The translations under genes were made by a program, and so were the position numbers. From positions 744,001 through 808,000 of the forward strand of contig CBDAPX010000002.1 in the NCBI GenBank assembly GCA_965198725.1: a stretch of DNA of 64,000 bases, in the 5' to 3' direction. Positions 1 to 8,212 of this stretch are shown one piece after another (within the stretch, counting starts at the first letter, position 1; each line of letters opens with the position of its first letter). The notes beneath the pieces were generated by a model that saw nothing but the letters and a program-made list of their open reading frames with translations, had not been told where the DNA came from and did no database searches. This DNA comes from CBDAPX01 sp965198725. GTDB lineage: Bacteria > Pseudomonadota > Alphaproteobacteria > Rhodobacterales > Rhodobacteraceae.

Positions 1-176
1 CGATGGCCTTGATCGTGAACATGACCGTGGCCGGATTGGCCGGAACGGTCGTGCCGGTTGTGATGGAACGGTTGGGCGCTGATCCGGCGCTGGCGTCGGG
101 TACGTTCGTGACGACCACCACGGATTTGATGGGCTTTTTTGCCTTTCTGGGCCTCGCATCGTGGATGTTGCTGTGA
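1..176 (+). CDS. mgtE: Magnesium transporter MgtE, C-terminal end (partial)
   Basis: Only the last 57 or so codons are present, read in the frame that starts at base 3. They encode two hydrophobic stretches joined by TTTTDLMGFFAFLGLA, a pattern typical of the last two transmembrane helices of MgtE Mg2+ channels (Thr/Asp-rich followed by GFFAFLGLA). The family works in the inner membrane and admits Mg2+. The N-terminal cytosolic gating domain and CBS pair lie outside the window. The TGA stop overlaps the next gene's ATG (TGATG), suggesting translational coupling. Confidence 0.75.
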   Translation, partial: MALIVNMTVAGLAGTVVPVVMERLGADPALASGTFVTTTTDLMGFFAFLGLASWMLL

Positions 177-736
177 TGGATTTGACGGAACATAAGGCCG
201 CCGTACGCAAAGAGGCGTTTGCACGCCGCAAGGCCGCACATGATTTGCGGCACGCCGGAACGGCAGGGCATTTGAGCCAGGTCTTGGCCGGATACCGTGG
301 TGTTCCTCTGGCCGGCTATATGCCCATTAGGACCGAGATTGATCCCCATCCGGCCATGGAAGAGGCCAGCGCCCATGGACCGGTTGGCGTGCCGGTGATT
401 GTCGAAGCGGGCGCGCCGCTGCTGTTCTCGCGCTGGGAACCGGGGTGTTCTCTGCGCGAAGGACCCTTTGGTGCACAGGTGCCCGCCGTTGACGATTTCT
501 TTGAGCCAGAGATTGTGATCGTCCCGCTTGTCGGGTTCGACCGAAACGGTGGGCGATTGGGCTATGGCGGCGGGTTTTATGATCGCACGTTGGAGCTTTT
601 GCGTGCAAAGCGCGCCACACTCGCCATCGGTTTCGCCTATCAGGCGCAGGAATTTGACGCCCTGCCATTGGAGGCGACGGATCAGACGCTGGACATGATC
701 GTGACAGAGGCTGGGATAATCACGCCCGGCCGCTGA
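176..736 (+). CDS. 5-formyltetrahydrofolate cyclo-ligase
   Basis: A 186-residue protein of the 5-FCL/MTHFS family, which uses ATP to convert 5-formyl-THF to 5,10-methenyl-THF in the cytosol. The basic N-terminal segment (KAAVRKEAFARRKAA), the mid-protein IVPLVGFDRNGGRLGYGGGFYDR block that forms the ATP/folate site, and the normal family length support the call. The ATG at 176 overlaps the previous TGA; an in-frame ATG at 161 lies inside the upstream gene and is less likely. It is followed closely by a YmdB-like gene in the same direction. Confidence 0.9.
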   Translation: MDLTEHKAAVRKEAFARRKAAHDLRHAGTAGHLSQVLAGYRGVPLAGYMPIRTEIDPHPAMEEASAHGPVGVPVIVEAGAPLLFSRWEPGCSLREGPFGAQVPAVDDFFEPEIVIVPLVGFDRNGGRLGYGGGFYDRTLELLRAKRATLAIGFAYQAQEFDALPLEATDQTLDMIVTEAGIITPGR

Positions 737-797
737 ATTCGCAGGGGGCGGCGACTCTGTCCTTGTCCTTTGGACCTGTGCAGCCTACCAAACATGC

Positions 798-1610
798 ATG
801 AGATGCTTGTTTTTGGGCGACGTTATGGGCCGGGCAGGGCGCCAGGCAATTACCGACCATTTGCCCCGTTTGCGCACGGAATGGAAACTGGATTTTGTCG
901 TGGTGAACGGCGAAAACGCCACCAGTGGCATGGGCCTCTCCGGTGATCACGCCAAAAGCTTGCTGGCCGCTGGTGCGGATTGCGTGACGCTGGGCGATCA
1001 TGCGTTTGATCAGCGCGACATGCTGCAATTTATCGAAGGGGAAAGCCGGGTTGTCCGGCCTGTGAACTTTGCCAAAGGCGCACCGGGGCGGGGACATCGG
1101 CTATTTAATGCGCCGGGTGGGCGCAAGGTGTTGGTCTTGCAGGTGCTGGGGCAGGTGTTCATGAAACGCGCCTTTGATGATCCGTTTTCGGCCATTGAGC
1201 CGATCCTGAAATCCTATCCGCCCGGCGGACAAGCCAACGCGATCATCGTGGACGTCCATTGCGAGGCAACGTCCGAGAAAATGGCCATGGGACATTACTG
1301 TGATGGCCGCGCCAGCCTTGTCGTGGGCACGCATACGCATGTTCCAACGGGTGATGCGCAGATTTTGCCCGGTGGGACCGCTTACCTGACAGATGCCGGC
1401 ATGTGCGGGGATTACAATTCGGTCATCGGCATGGACAAGGCCGAACCGATGCGGCGCTTTATCACCGGTATGCCCAAGGGACGTTTCACCCCTGCACTGG
1501 GAGAGGCCACGTTGTCAGGTGTCTATGTCGAAACAGATGACAGAACCGGGTTGGCCAAGGATGTCAAAATGATCCGTGTGGGTGGTCGGTTACAACAGGC
1601 CACGCCTTGA
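798..1610 (+). CDS. YmdB-like metallophosphoesterase (TIGR00282 family)
   Basis: A 270-residue single-domain metallophosphoesterase resembling Bacillus YmdB, a cyclic-nucleotide phosphodiesterase. Metal-site motifs are visible: GDVMGRAG with Asp8, VVNGENA with Glu39-Asn40, a VDVHCEATSEK His, and the GTHTHVP His pair. The usual Gly-Asn-His motif reads Gly-Asp-His here (TLGDHAFD, residue 67), so one canonical metal ligand is Asp rather than Asn. The substrate in alphaproteobacteria is not established. The stop overlaps the following TTG start. Confidence 0.85.
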   Translation: MRCLFLGDVMGRAGRQAITDHLPRLRTEWKLDFVVVNGENATSGMGLSGDHAKSLLAAGADCVTLGDHAFDQRDMLQFIEGESRVVRPVNFAKGAPGRGHRLFNAPGGRKVLVLQVLGQVFMKRAFDDPFSAIEPILKSYPPGGQANAIIVDVHCEATSEKMAMGHYCDGRASLVVGTHTHVPTGDAQILPGGTAYLTDAGMCGDYNSVIGMDKAEPMRRFITGMPKGRFTPALGEATLSGVYVETDDRTGLAKDVKMIRVGGRLQQATP

Positions 1611-2521
1611 CACGCCGCGACATTGCCGTGTTTACCGCCGCACTTTTGGTGATGGGCGCGGGCTGGGGCGCGACGCAGCCCTTGGCCAAAATTGCCGTCA
1701 GCGACGGTTACGGTCATTTCGGGCTGATTTTCTGGCAATTGGTGATTGCTGCCGTGGTTCTGGGTGCAGTGTCGCTGATCCGGGGAAAACGGTTTCCGTT
1801 GGGCCGGGCGCAATTGGCGGTTTGCGTCATTATCGCCCTGATCGGCACCGTGATCCCGAACTCTGCCTCTTATCAGGCGATCCGCCACCTTCCGGCGGGG
1901 ATCATTTCAATCCTGCTGTCGATTATCCCGATGCTGGCCTTTCCTGTCGCATTGGCACTGGGTTTAGAGATTTTCAACTGGCGGCGGCTTTTGGGGTTGA
2001 TGGTCGGCATATGCGGTGTGCTGATCCTTGTCCTGCCGGATGCCAGCCTGCCGGACCCGGCGATGCTGGTGTGGATTCCGCTCGCGCTGGTGGCGCCGCT
2101 TTGTTATGCGTTCGAAGGCAACTATGTCGCAAAATGGGGTACGGCCGGGCTCGATCCCATCCAAACGTTGTTCGGCGCGTCGGTGATTGGCGCGATCATT
2201 GCGCTGCCGCTGGCCGTGACCTCTGATCAGTTCATTGCGCCATGGTTTCCCTGGTCTGCACCCGATTACGCGCTGGTCGGCGCATCCCTTATCCACGCGG
2301 TCGTTTACACATCTTATGTTTGGATCGTAGGCCGCGCCGGGTCGGTTTTTTTTTCTGCCCAGGTCAGCTATCCCGTGACCGGGTTTGGGGTTTTCTGTTC
2401 GATGCTGATCCTCAGCGAAACCTATTCGCCCTTTATCTGGGCATCTTTGGGTTTGATCCTGATCGGCGTCTTCCTCGTGCAACCCCGGTCAAAGGATGCG
2501 CTTGCCGAAGATGCAGCCTAG
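1607..2521 (+). CDS. EamA/DMT-family transporter
   Basis: A 304-residue inner-membrane protein with about ten predicted transmembrane helices arranged as two EamA repeats, typical of drug/metabolite exporters. The likely start is TTG at 1607, overlapping the upstream stop in TTGA. The next in-frame ATG (1652) would remove part of the first helix. The hydrophobic pattern GWGATQPLAK near the N-terminus fits the first repeat. The substrate cannot be read from sequence. Confidence 0.8.
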   Translation: MTRRDIAVFTAALLVMGAGWGATQPLAKIAVSDGYGHFGLIFWQLVIAAVVLGAVSLIRGKRFPLGRAQLAVCVIIALIGTVIPNSASYQAIRHLPAGIISILLSIIPMLAFPVALALGLEIFNWRRLLGLMVGICGVLILVLPDASLPDPAMLVWIPLALVAPLCYAFEGNYVAKWGTAGLDPIQTLFGASVIGAIIALPLAVTSDQFIAPWFPWSAPDYALVGASLIHAVVYTSYVWIVGRAGSVFFSAQVSYPVTGFGVFCSMLILSETYSPFIWASLGLILIGVFLVQPRSKDALAEDAA

Positions 2522-2566
2522 CCGATATGTTTGACCGGCAAGGTCAAACGGATTTCGGACATTTCA

Positions 2567-4345
2567 ATGCAGTTTATTCTCCTGTCCCACACCGCCGGTG
2601 CCATCCTGACGCTTGTCATCGTGGCGCTGATGTTCGTCGCCTTTCTGCGTGAGTTATTCCCGACCGAGGTCGTGGCCATTGGTGGCGTTGCAGCTATGCT
2701 GGCGACGGGCGTACTACCTTATGACGCGGCCTTGCCGGTTCTGTCGAACCCTGCGCCGTGGACCATTGCTGCGATGTTTTTGATCATGGGGGCGTTGGTG
2801 CGCACAGGCGCTCTTGATGCGTTCACCTCTATCGCTCAAAGGCAAGCCGAAACAAATCCCAAACGCGCGATCGCGCTCTTGATGACCTTCGTGGTCATTG
2901 CCTCTGCCGTTGTGTCCAACACACCGGTGGTTGTCGTGATGATTCCGGTTTTCATCCAGATTGCCCGCACACTCGGCTTGCAAGCCAGCAAGCTTCTGAT
3001 CCCACTGAGCTACGCTGCCATCCTTGGTGGGACACTCACTCTGATCGGCACGTCCACCAACCTTTTGGTCGATGGCGTTGCCAGGGCGCAAGGGATGGAA
3101 GCCTTCACGATCTTCGAGGTCACGCCTTTGGGCATCGCAGTTGTCATTTGGGGGATGATTTATCTGCGCTTCGTGGCCCCGCGCATTTTGCCAGATCGTG
3201 ACAGCATGGCGGACCTGCTTAACGATAGCGACAGGAAGAAGTTTTTTACAGAGGCAGTCATCCCACCAGACTCCAACCTGATTGGGCGTGAAGTGACGGG
3301 TGTTCAACTGTTCAAACGGGATGGTGTGCGCCTGATCGACGTGATCCGCGGGGACGTCTCGTTACGGCGCAACCTCAAAGGTGTTGAATTGCAGGTCGGC
3401 GACCGTGTTGTCCTGCGGACCCAGATGGCCGAATTGTTAAGCTTGCAACGTAACAAATCCCTTAAACGCGTGGATCAGGTGTCGGCCGTGGAAACCAACA
3501 CGGTCGAGGTTCTGATCACGCCCGGATGCCGCATGGTGGGCCGGACCCTGGGCGCCTTGCGTCTGCGTCGGCGGTTCGGGGTCTACACCTTGGCCGTGCA
3601 TCGTCGAAACCAAAATATCGGTCGGCAGCTGGATGACCTTGTCGTGCGGGTTGGTGACACGCTGCTGCTGGAAGGCTCTCCGGCGGATATTCAGCGTCTG
3701 GCCAACGATATGGAACTTGTCGATGTGTCAAAGCCCTCTGCGCGCGGGTTTCGGCGCAGTCATGCACCGATAGCGGTTTGCGCCCTGATCGGGATCGTGG
3801 CGTTGGCCGCGTTCGGCGTGGCGCCCATCCTGCTTTTGGCGATCCTTGCGGTGGCCGTGGTCTTGTTGACCAAATGCATTGATGCGGATGAAGCTTTTGG
3901 GTTCATTGACGGCCGGTTACTGGCCTTGATCTTTTCCATGCTGGCCATCGGGGCAGCCTTGGAAAGCTCTGGTGCGGTGCGGTTGATCGTCGAAGCGGTC
4001 GCACCCGGTTTGGGTATGTTGCCGCCGTTCCTGATGGTCTGGGCGATTTATCTGCTGACGTCCGTGTTGACGGAATTGGTGTCCAACAATGCGGTCGCCG
4101 TGGTTGTCACGCCGATTGCCATCGGCCTTGCCGATGCAATGGGCATTGATGCGCGCCCGTTGGTGGTTGCGGTCATGGTGGCGGCCTCGGCCTCATTTGC
4201 GACGCCGATTGGGTATCAGACCAACATGCTTGTATATGGCCCGGGCGGATACCGGTTCACGGATTTCATGAAAGTTGGCATCCCCCTGAACCTCAGTGTG
4301 GGCCTGCTGGCCTCGGCCCTTATTCCGTTTATCTGGCCGCTCTGA
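2567..4345 (+). CDS. SLC13-family permease with two RCK_C (TrkA-C) domains
   Basis: A 592-residue membrane transporter of the divalent-anion/SLC13 class. Two membrane halves flank two cytosolic RCK_C/TrkA-C modules at about residues 200-390. Conserved loop motifs are SNTPVVVVMIPV and TSTNLLVD in the first half, and SNNAVAVVVTPIA and ATPIGYQTNMLVYGPGGY in the second. Members move sulfate, dicarboxylates or similar anions with Na+. The ATG at 2567 is preferred over a TTG at 2531, which would add 12 polar residues. A second, diverged member lies at 8213-9985. Confidence 0.85.
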   Translation: MQFILLSHTAGAILTLVIVALMFVAFLRELFPTEVVAIGGVAAMLATGVLPYDAALPVLSNPAPWTIAAMFLIMGALVRTGALDAFTSIAQRQAETNPKRAIALLMTFVVIASAVVSNTPVVVVMIPVFIQIARTLGLQASKLLIPLSYAAILGGTLTLIGTSTNLLVDGVARAQGMEAFTIFEVTPLGIAVVIWGMIYLRFVAPRILPDRDSMADLLNDSDRKKFFTEAVIPPDSNLIGREVTGVQLFKRDGVRLIDVIRGDVSLRRNLKGVELQVGDRVVLRTQMAELLSLQRNKSLKRVDQVSAVETNTVEVLITPGCRMVGRTLGALRLRRRFGVYTLAVHRRNQNIGRQLDDLVVRVGDTLLLEGSPADIQRLANDMELVDVSKPSARGFRRSHAPIAVCALIGIVALAAFGVAPILLLAILAVAVVLLTKCIDADEAFGFIDGRLLALIFSMLAIGAALESSGAVRLIVEAVAPGLGMLPPFLMVWAIYLLTSVLTELVSNNAVAVVVTPIAIGLADAMGIDARPLVVAVMVAASASFATPIGYQTNMLVYGPGGYRFTDFMKVGIPLNLSVGLLASALIPFIWPL

Positions 4346-4459
4346 CCAGGCGCCGACCCCGACGCTTTTCCTGAGTTTGTCTCATCGCCTGACGGCGATT
4401 CCGGCGCGCCGATGATCTGCGGCTCCGCAAGGGATTGATTTTGCTGGCTGCTATACGAA

Positions 4460-4485
4460 ATGACATAAAATACATAAAATGTCAT
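4460..4485. promoter_or_regulatory. Spaced inverted repeat upstream of the SDR gene
   Basis: ATGACAT and ATGTCAT form a perfect 7-bp inverted repeat with a 12-bp A/T-rich spacer, about 50 bp before the SDR start. The surroundings repeat an ACATAAAA-like unit three times. The position and symmetry suggest an operator or promoter element, but no specific regulator can be named. The gap 4346-4531 holds nothing else recognisable. Confidence 0.4.
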
Positions 4486-4531
4486 AAAAGTATGAGCCCA
4501 AATCCTGACTGTCCTCATGGGAGACTGCATT

Positions 4532-5311
4532 ATGACACAACCTGCATTAATCACCGGCGCATCCAGCGGCATTGGCAAAGAATTCGCGCGCATTCACGCC
4601 AAAAAGGGTGGGGATGTTGTTCTTGTCGCTCGACGGGCCGACAAGTTGGAAGAGTTGAAAGCAGAGCTGGAAGCCAAGCACGGCGTTTCGGTTCTGGTCG
4701 TCGCCGAGGATCTCAATGACCCGGCAGCGCCGCAGCGGATTTATGACGCCGTCAAAGCAGCCAATATCGAGATCGAATACCTGATCAACAATGCAGGATT
4801 TGGCGCGCGCGGAAACTTCCACTAAATGCCGTGGGACCGGCTGCACGCGATGATGCAGGTCAATATGGTAGCGCTCAGCGCATTGACCCACCTCTTTTTG
4901 CCGGATTTCGTCGCGCGAAATTCTGGCCGTATCCTGAACGTGTCATCCACCGCGTCTTTTGTGCCCGGTCCTCTTCAGGCCGTGTATTTCGCAACAAAGG
5001 CTTATGTGACGTTCTTGGGGAATGCGATTGCCGAAGAGCTTCACAAGACCAAAGTGACGGTCACTACCTTGATGCCAGGCGCCACAGAGTCTGAGTTTGC
5101 AGCGACGTCAGACATGGACAGAACCAGCCTCTTCAACAAAACCACGCCGGCCAGCACGGTTGCGCAGGAAGGGTATGAGGCGATGATGAAGGGCGAATTG
5201 AACGTCTTGTCCGGTGTCAGCGCGCGGCGGCGTTTGCTGTTGAAAGTCTCGCCAGTCCTGCCGCGCTGCAACATCCTCAAACAGGTGCGCGAGATGCAAG
5301 AGATTCACTGA
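4532..5311 (+). pseudogene. Short-chain dehydrogenase/reductase, interrupted by an in-frame stop
   Basis: The reading frame would give a 259-residue SDR. The first part holds the Rossmann motif TGASSGIG and the NNAG motif; the second holds the catalytic Ser region (NVSSTASFV) and YFATK (Tyr-x-x-x-Lys). Codon 98 is TAA (4823-4825), directly followed by an ATG, splitting the protein between cofactor-binding and catalytic halves. The likely ancestral codon is a sense codon one change away, such as GAA. The start at 4532 has a GGGAGA ribosome site about 8 bases upstream. This may be a genuine nonsense mutation or a base-call error. Confidence 0.8.
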
Positions 5312-5319
5312 GCCTCGGA

Positions 5320-5550
5320 TCAGCCGGCGTTCTCTCGGAAATAGTCCCACGCATCCACTTCGGACCCATCGGGCAGGACGCAAATGCCAACCTGCCCGCC
5401 ATCCGAACCGGTCCGGATGTCATAGGTGCCGCCCTCATCGACGCAGTACGTTGCGGCGGGGTTGGCGGCATCAACAGCCACCTGGGCCTCGTCGGTTGCA
5501 CAATTGGCCATGGCCATCAGAAGCGGTGTGATGATCAGAATGCGTTTCAT
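5320..5550 (-). CDS. DUF333 family small secreted protein
   Basis: A 76-residue protein starting MKRILIITPLLMAMANCATDE, an export signal that may be a lipoprotein signal although Asn before Cys makes the lipobox poor. The mature part matches the DUF333 pattern: NPAATYCVDEGG, a Gly-Cys strand (GICVLPDGSEVDAWDYFR), and paired cysteines. DUF333 proteins are small, envelope-located and of unknown function (sometimes labelled putative hemolysins). The start at 5550 is chosen because it begins the signal peptide; an in-frame ATG lies 18 bases upstream. Confidence 0.75.
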   Translation of the reverse strand: MKRILIITPLLMAMANCATDEAQVAVDAANPAATYCVDEGGTYDIRTGSDGGQVGICVLPDGSEVDAWDYFRENAG

Positions 5551-5591
5551 GTTTTGATCATACCGCAAAATTCGTTTTCGTCACAGTCCGG

Positions 5592-7247
5592 TCATGCAAT
5601 GGATTTCGACCGCCCCGCGTTGCGGCCCGAGAAGATACAGCCGCCCAGGAAAGTCCCTTCCGGTGCGTTGTACACGTGATAGCCGCCGCCGCCGAACCCG
5701 GCGACTTCGCCAGCGGCAAAGAGACCCGGCACGACGTTGCCATCGACACCGATCATCTGGCTGTCCAGATTGGTCTGCAGCCCCCCCAAGGTCTTGCGCG
5801 TTAGCACGTGAAGCTTAACGGCGATCAAGGGCCCATTGGCCGGATCAAGGAACTTGTGTGGTGCCGCGGTGCGGATCAGCTTGTCCCCACGGTAATTCCG
5901 GGCCGCGTGGATCGCCGTCATCTGTGCGTCCTTGGAATAGGGGTTGTCGACCTGCGCATCCCGCGCCTCGATCTGTGCGGTCAGGCGGGCGGCGTCGATC
6001 AGGCCGCCGTCCAATTGGTGCATGCCATTGATCAGATCGGGCAGGTTGCGGGCGACAACATAGTCTTCGCCGCGGTCCTTGAACGCCTCGACATGCGGTG
6101 TTGCGCTGCCGCCGGATAAGAGCCGCTGTTTGATCACCTCGCGCCAACTTTTAGAGGTGAAATCAGAGTTCTGTTCAGACCCGGACAGGGCGAACTCTTT
6201 CTTGATCACCTTCTGGGTCAGCACGAACCAGCTGTATTCATAGCCGGTTTTCAGGATCTCCCGCAGCGTTGTCAGCGTGTCAAAACCGGGCAGGCATGGC
6301 GGGGCCAAACGTTCGCCCCGCGCGTCGAACCACATCGACGACGGACCGGGCAAAATCCGGATGCCGTGATTGGGCCAGATCGGGTCCCAGTTTTTCACGC
6401 CCTCGGTATAGTGCCACATGCGGTCATTGTTGATCACATGGCCGCCTGCGGTCTCGGAAATCTCGATCATGCGCCCGTCCACATGGGCCGGAACGCCGGC
6501 CACCATGTCTTTGGGCGGCTCGCCCAGCCGGTCTCGCGGCCAGTTCTTGCGCACCATTTCAAAGTTTCCGCCGATGCCGCCAGAGGTCACAAACACGGAC
6601 GGTGCGTAGTATTCAAAATCGCCCACCGCGTCGCGGTTGGTCGATTGCCCGCGGTCGGCACCATCAGCGGCGAGGATCGTTCCGGATACCCCTTTGGCCG
6701 CGCCGTTTTCCATGATGATGCGGTCGACCTGATGCCGGAAATTCAACGTGATCCGCCCCGCCTTTTCATGTTCGCGCACGCGGCGGACAAAATGTTCAAT
6801 GGCACCGGGGCCCGTGCCCCACGTGATATGAAACCGCGGGACTGAATTGCCGTGACCATTGGCATAAGATCCGCCACGTTCCGCCCAGCCCACGACAGGA
6901 AACCAGCGCAAGCCCATCTGGTGCAACCAAGGGCGCATCTCTCCTGCTGCGAAATCGATATAGGCTTCGGCCCATTTGCGCGGCCAGTCGTCCTCGGGGC
7001 GGTCAAACTGTGCACTGCCCATCCAATCCGACAGCGCCAGATCGCGGCCGTCGCGGATGCCCATGCGCCGTTGTTCTGGCGTGTCGATCATGAAAAGGCC
7101 GCCCAGCGACCAAAAGGCTTGTCCGCCCAGGAAACCTTCGGGTTCCTAATCGACGAGGATCACCTTTTTGCCGCGATCCCCAAGCTCTGCGGCGGCGGCC
7201 AGTCCGGCCAAGCCCCCGCCGACAACAATAACGTCTGCAGTATCCAT
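5592..7247 (-). pseudogene. FAD-binding dehydrogenase (KstD/fumarate-reductase-like), stop at codon 34
   Basis: Read from ATG at 7247 the frame gives a 551-codon flavoprotein. The dinucleotide motif VIVVGGGLAGLAAA is at residues 6-19, and a C-terminal GLFAAGEVAGFGGGGYHVYNAPEG FAD segment is present. Codon 34 is TAG (bases 7148-7146), where relatives would be expected to have Gln (CAG to TAG is one transition). Downstream codons are intact, so an N-terminally truncated product could start only at codon 53 and would lack the FAD-binding strand. AGGAGC lies 6 bases before the ATG, and the stop of the upstream symporter gene is 13 bases away. The family oxidises enone or steroid-like substrates; the substrate here is unknown. 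Confidence 0.85.
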
Positions 7248-7259
7248 GAAATGCTCCTG

Positions 7260-8117
7260 TCAGCGGCGGCGGGCCCAAAGGATGAAAGGAAGGCCCACGG
7301 CATACATGGTGATGCCATAGACACCAGCGGGCAGCGCAAAGGCGCTCAAACCTTCGGTGCTGCCAGCAATCAGCCCGGCCAGTGTGATGCCAAGGGTTGA
7401 ATTCTGAATGCCCGTCTCGATCGACAGGGTTTTGCATTCATTTCCGGTCAGCCCGCCAAAGACACCAAAGAGGTAGCCCACGATCAAAAGGACCACGTTC
7501 AGCGTGATTAGGATCGTTCCCAGCGCGGTGACGTTTTCGACGAATACGTCCCAATTCGCCGCCAATGCCGCCAGGACGATCAGCACAAAAAGACCGGTGG
7601 CCAGTTTGGAAACACCGGTTTCAATGCGCATCGCAAAGCTGGTGGCAAAGTGTCGGATCATGACACCGATCAGAACGGGCAGGGTGGTGATCAGGAACAT
7701 CGCAAAGGCAAGGCTGGTGATGTTCACGTCCGGCGCGTCCTCTCCCATGAAATGAGCAACAGACCACGCGGCCAAAAGCGGGACCGTCACGATGCTGAGC
7801 AAGCTGATGACAGCGGTCAACGACACGGACAGTGCAACGTCGCCCTTCGCCAGTTTCGACAGGATGTTGCTGGTCACGCCGCCGGGACAAAAGCTGAGCA
7901 GCATGACACCCACGGCGAGTTCCGGCGGCAAGGGAAAGACCAACAAGGCAAGAAAGGCGATGACGGGCAGGGCGATAACTTGCGATACCGCGCCGATCAA
8001 AAAGGCCCGCCCCCGTCGCGCTACGCGGGCGAAATCGTCGAAGGTCAGGCTCAGGCCCAAAGACAACATGATAATGGCGAGCGAAAGTGGCAGCGCCACG
8101 TCAATTAGCAGATCCAA
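7260..8117 (-). CDS. Bile acid:sodium symporter (BASS/SBF) family protein
   Basis: A 285-residue inner-membrane protein with about nine to ten hydrophobic helices. The two BASS signature regions are present: LLSFCPGGVTSNILSKLAKG near residue 75-95 and IETGIQNSTLGITLA near 230. The TTG start at 8117 is supported by a strong GGGAGG sequence 6-8 bases upstream. Bacterial members carry bile acids, pantoate, pyruvate-like or sulfur organics with Na+. It is co-directional with, and 12 bases from, the broken FAD dehydrogenase, so the two probably shared a pathway. Confidence 0.85.
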   Translation of the reverse strand: MDLLIDVALPLSLAIIMLSLGLSLTFDDFARVARRGRAFLIGAVSQVIALPVIAFLALLVFPLPPELAVGVMLLSFCPGGVTSNILSKLAKGDVALSVSLTAVISLLSIVTVPLLAAWSVAHFMGEDAPDVNITSLAFAMFLITTLPVLIGVMIRHFATSFAMRIETGVSKLATGLFVLIVLAALAANWDVFVENVTALGTILITLNVVLLIVGYLFGVFGGLTGNECKTLSIETGIQNSTLGITLAGLIAGSTEGLSAFALPAGVYGITMYAVGLPFILWARRR

Positions 8118-8212
8118 CGGGTCCTCCCTCCCTATCGTTGGAACAGACTAAACCGGGCGTTGCACGGGACACAACGGCACTGCAACACGACTGCCGCAAG
8201 GTTATGGATAGC

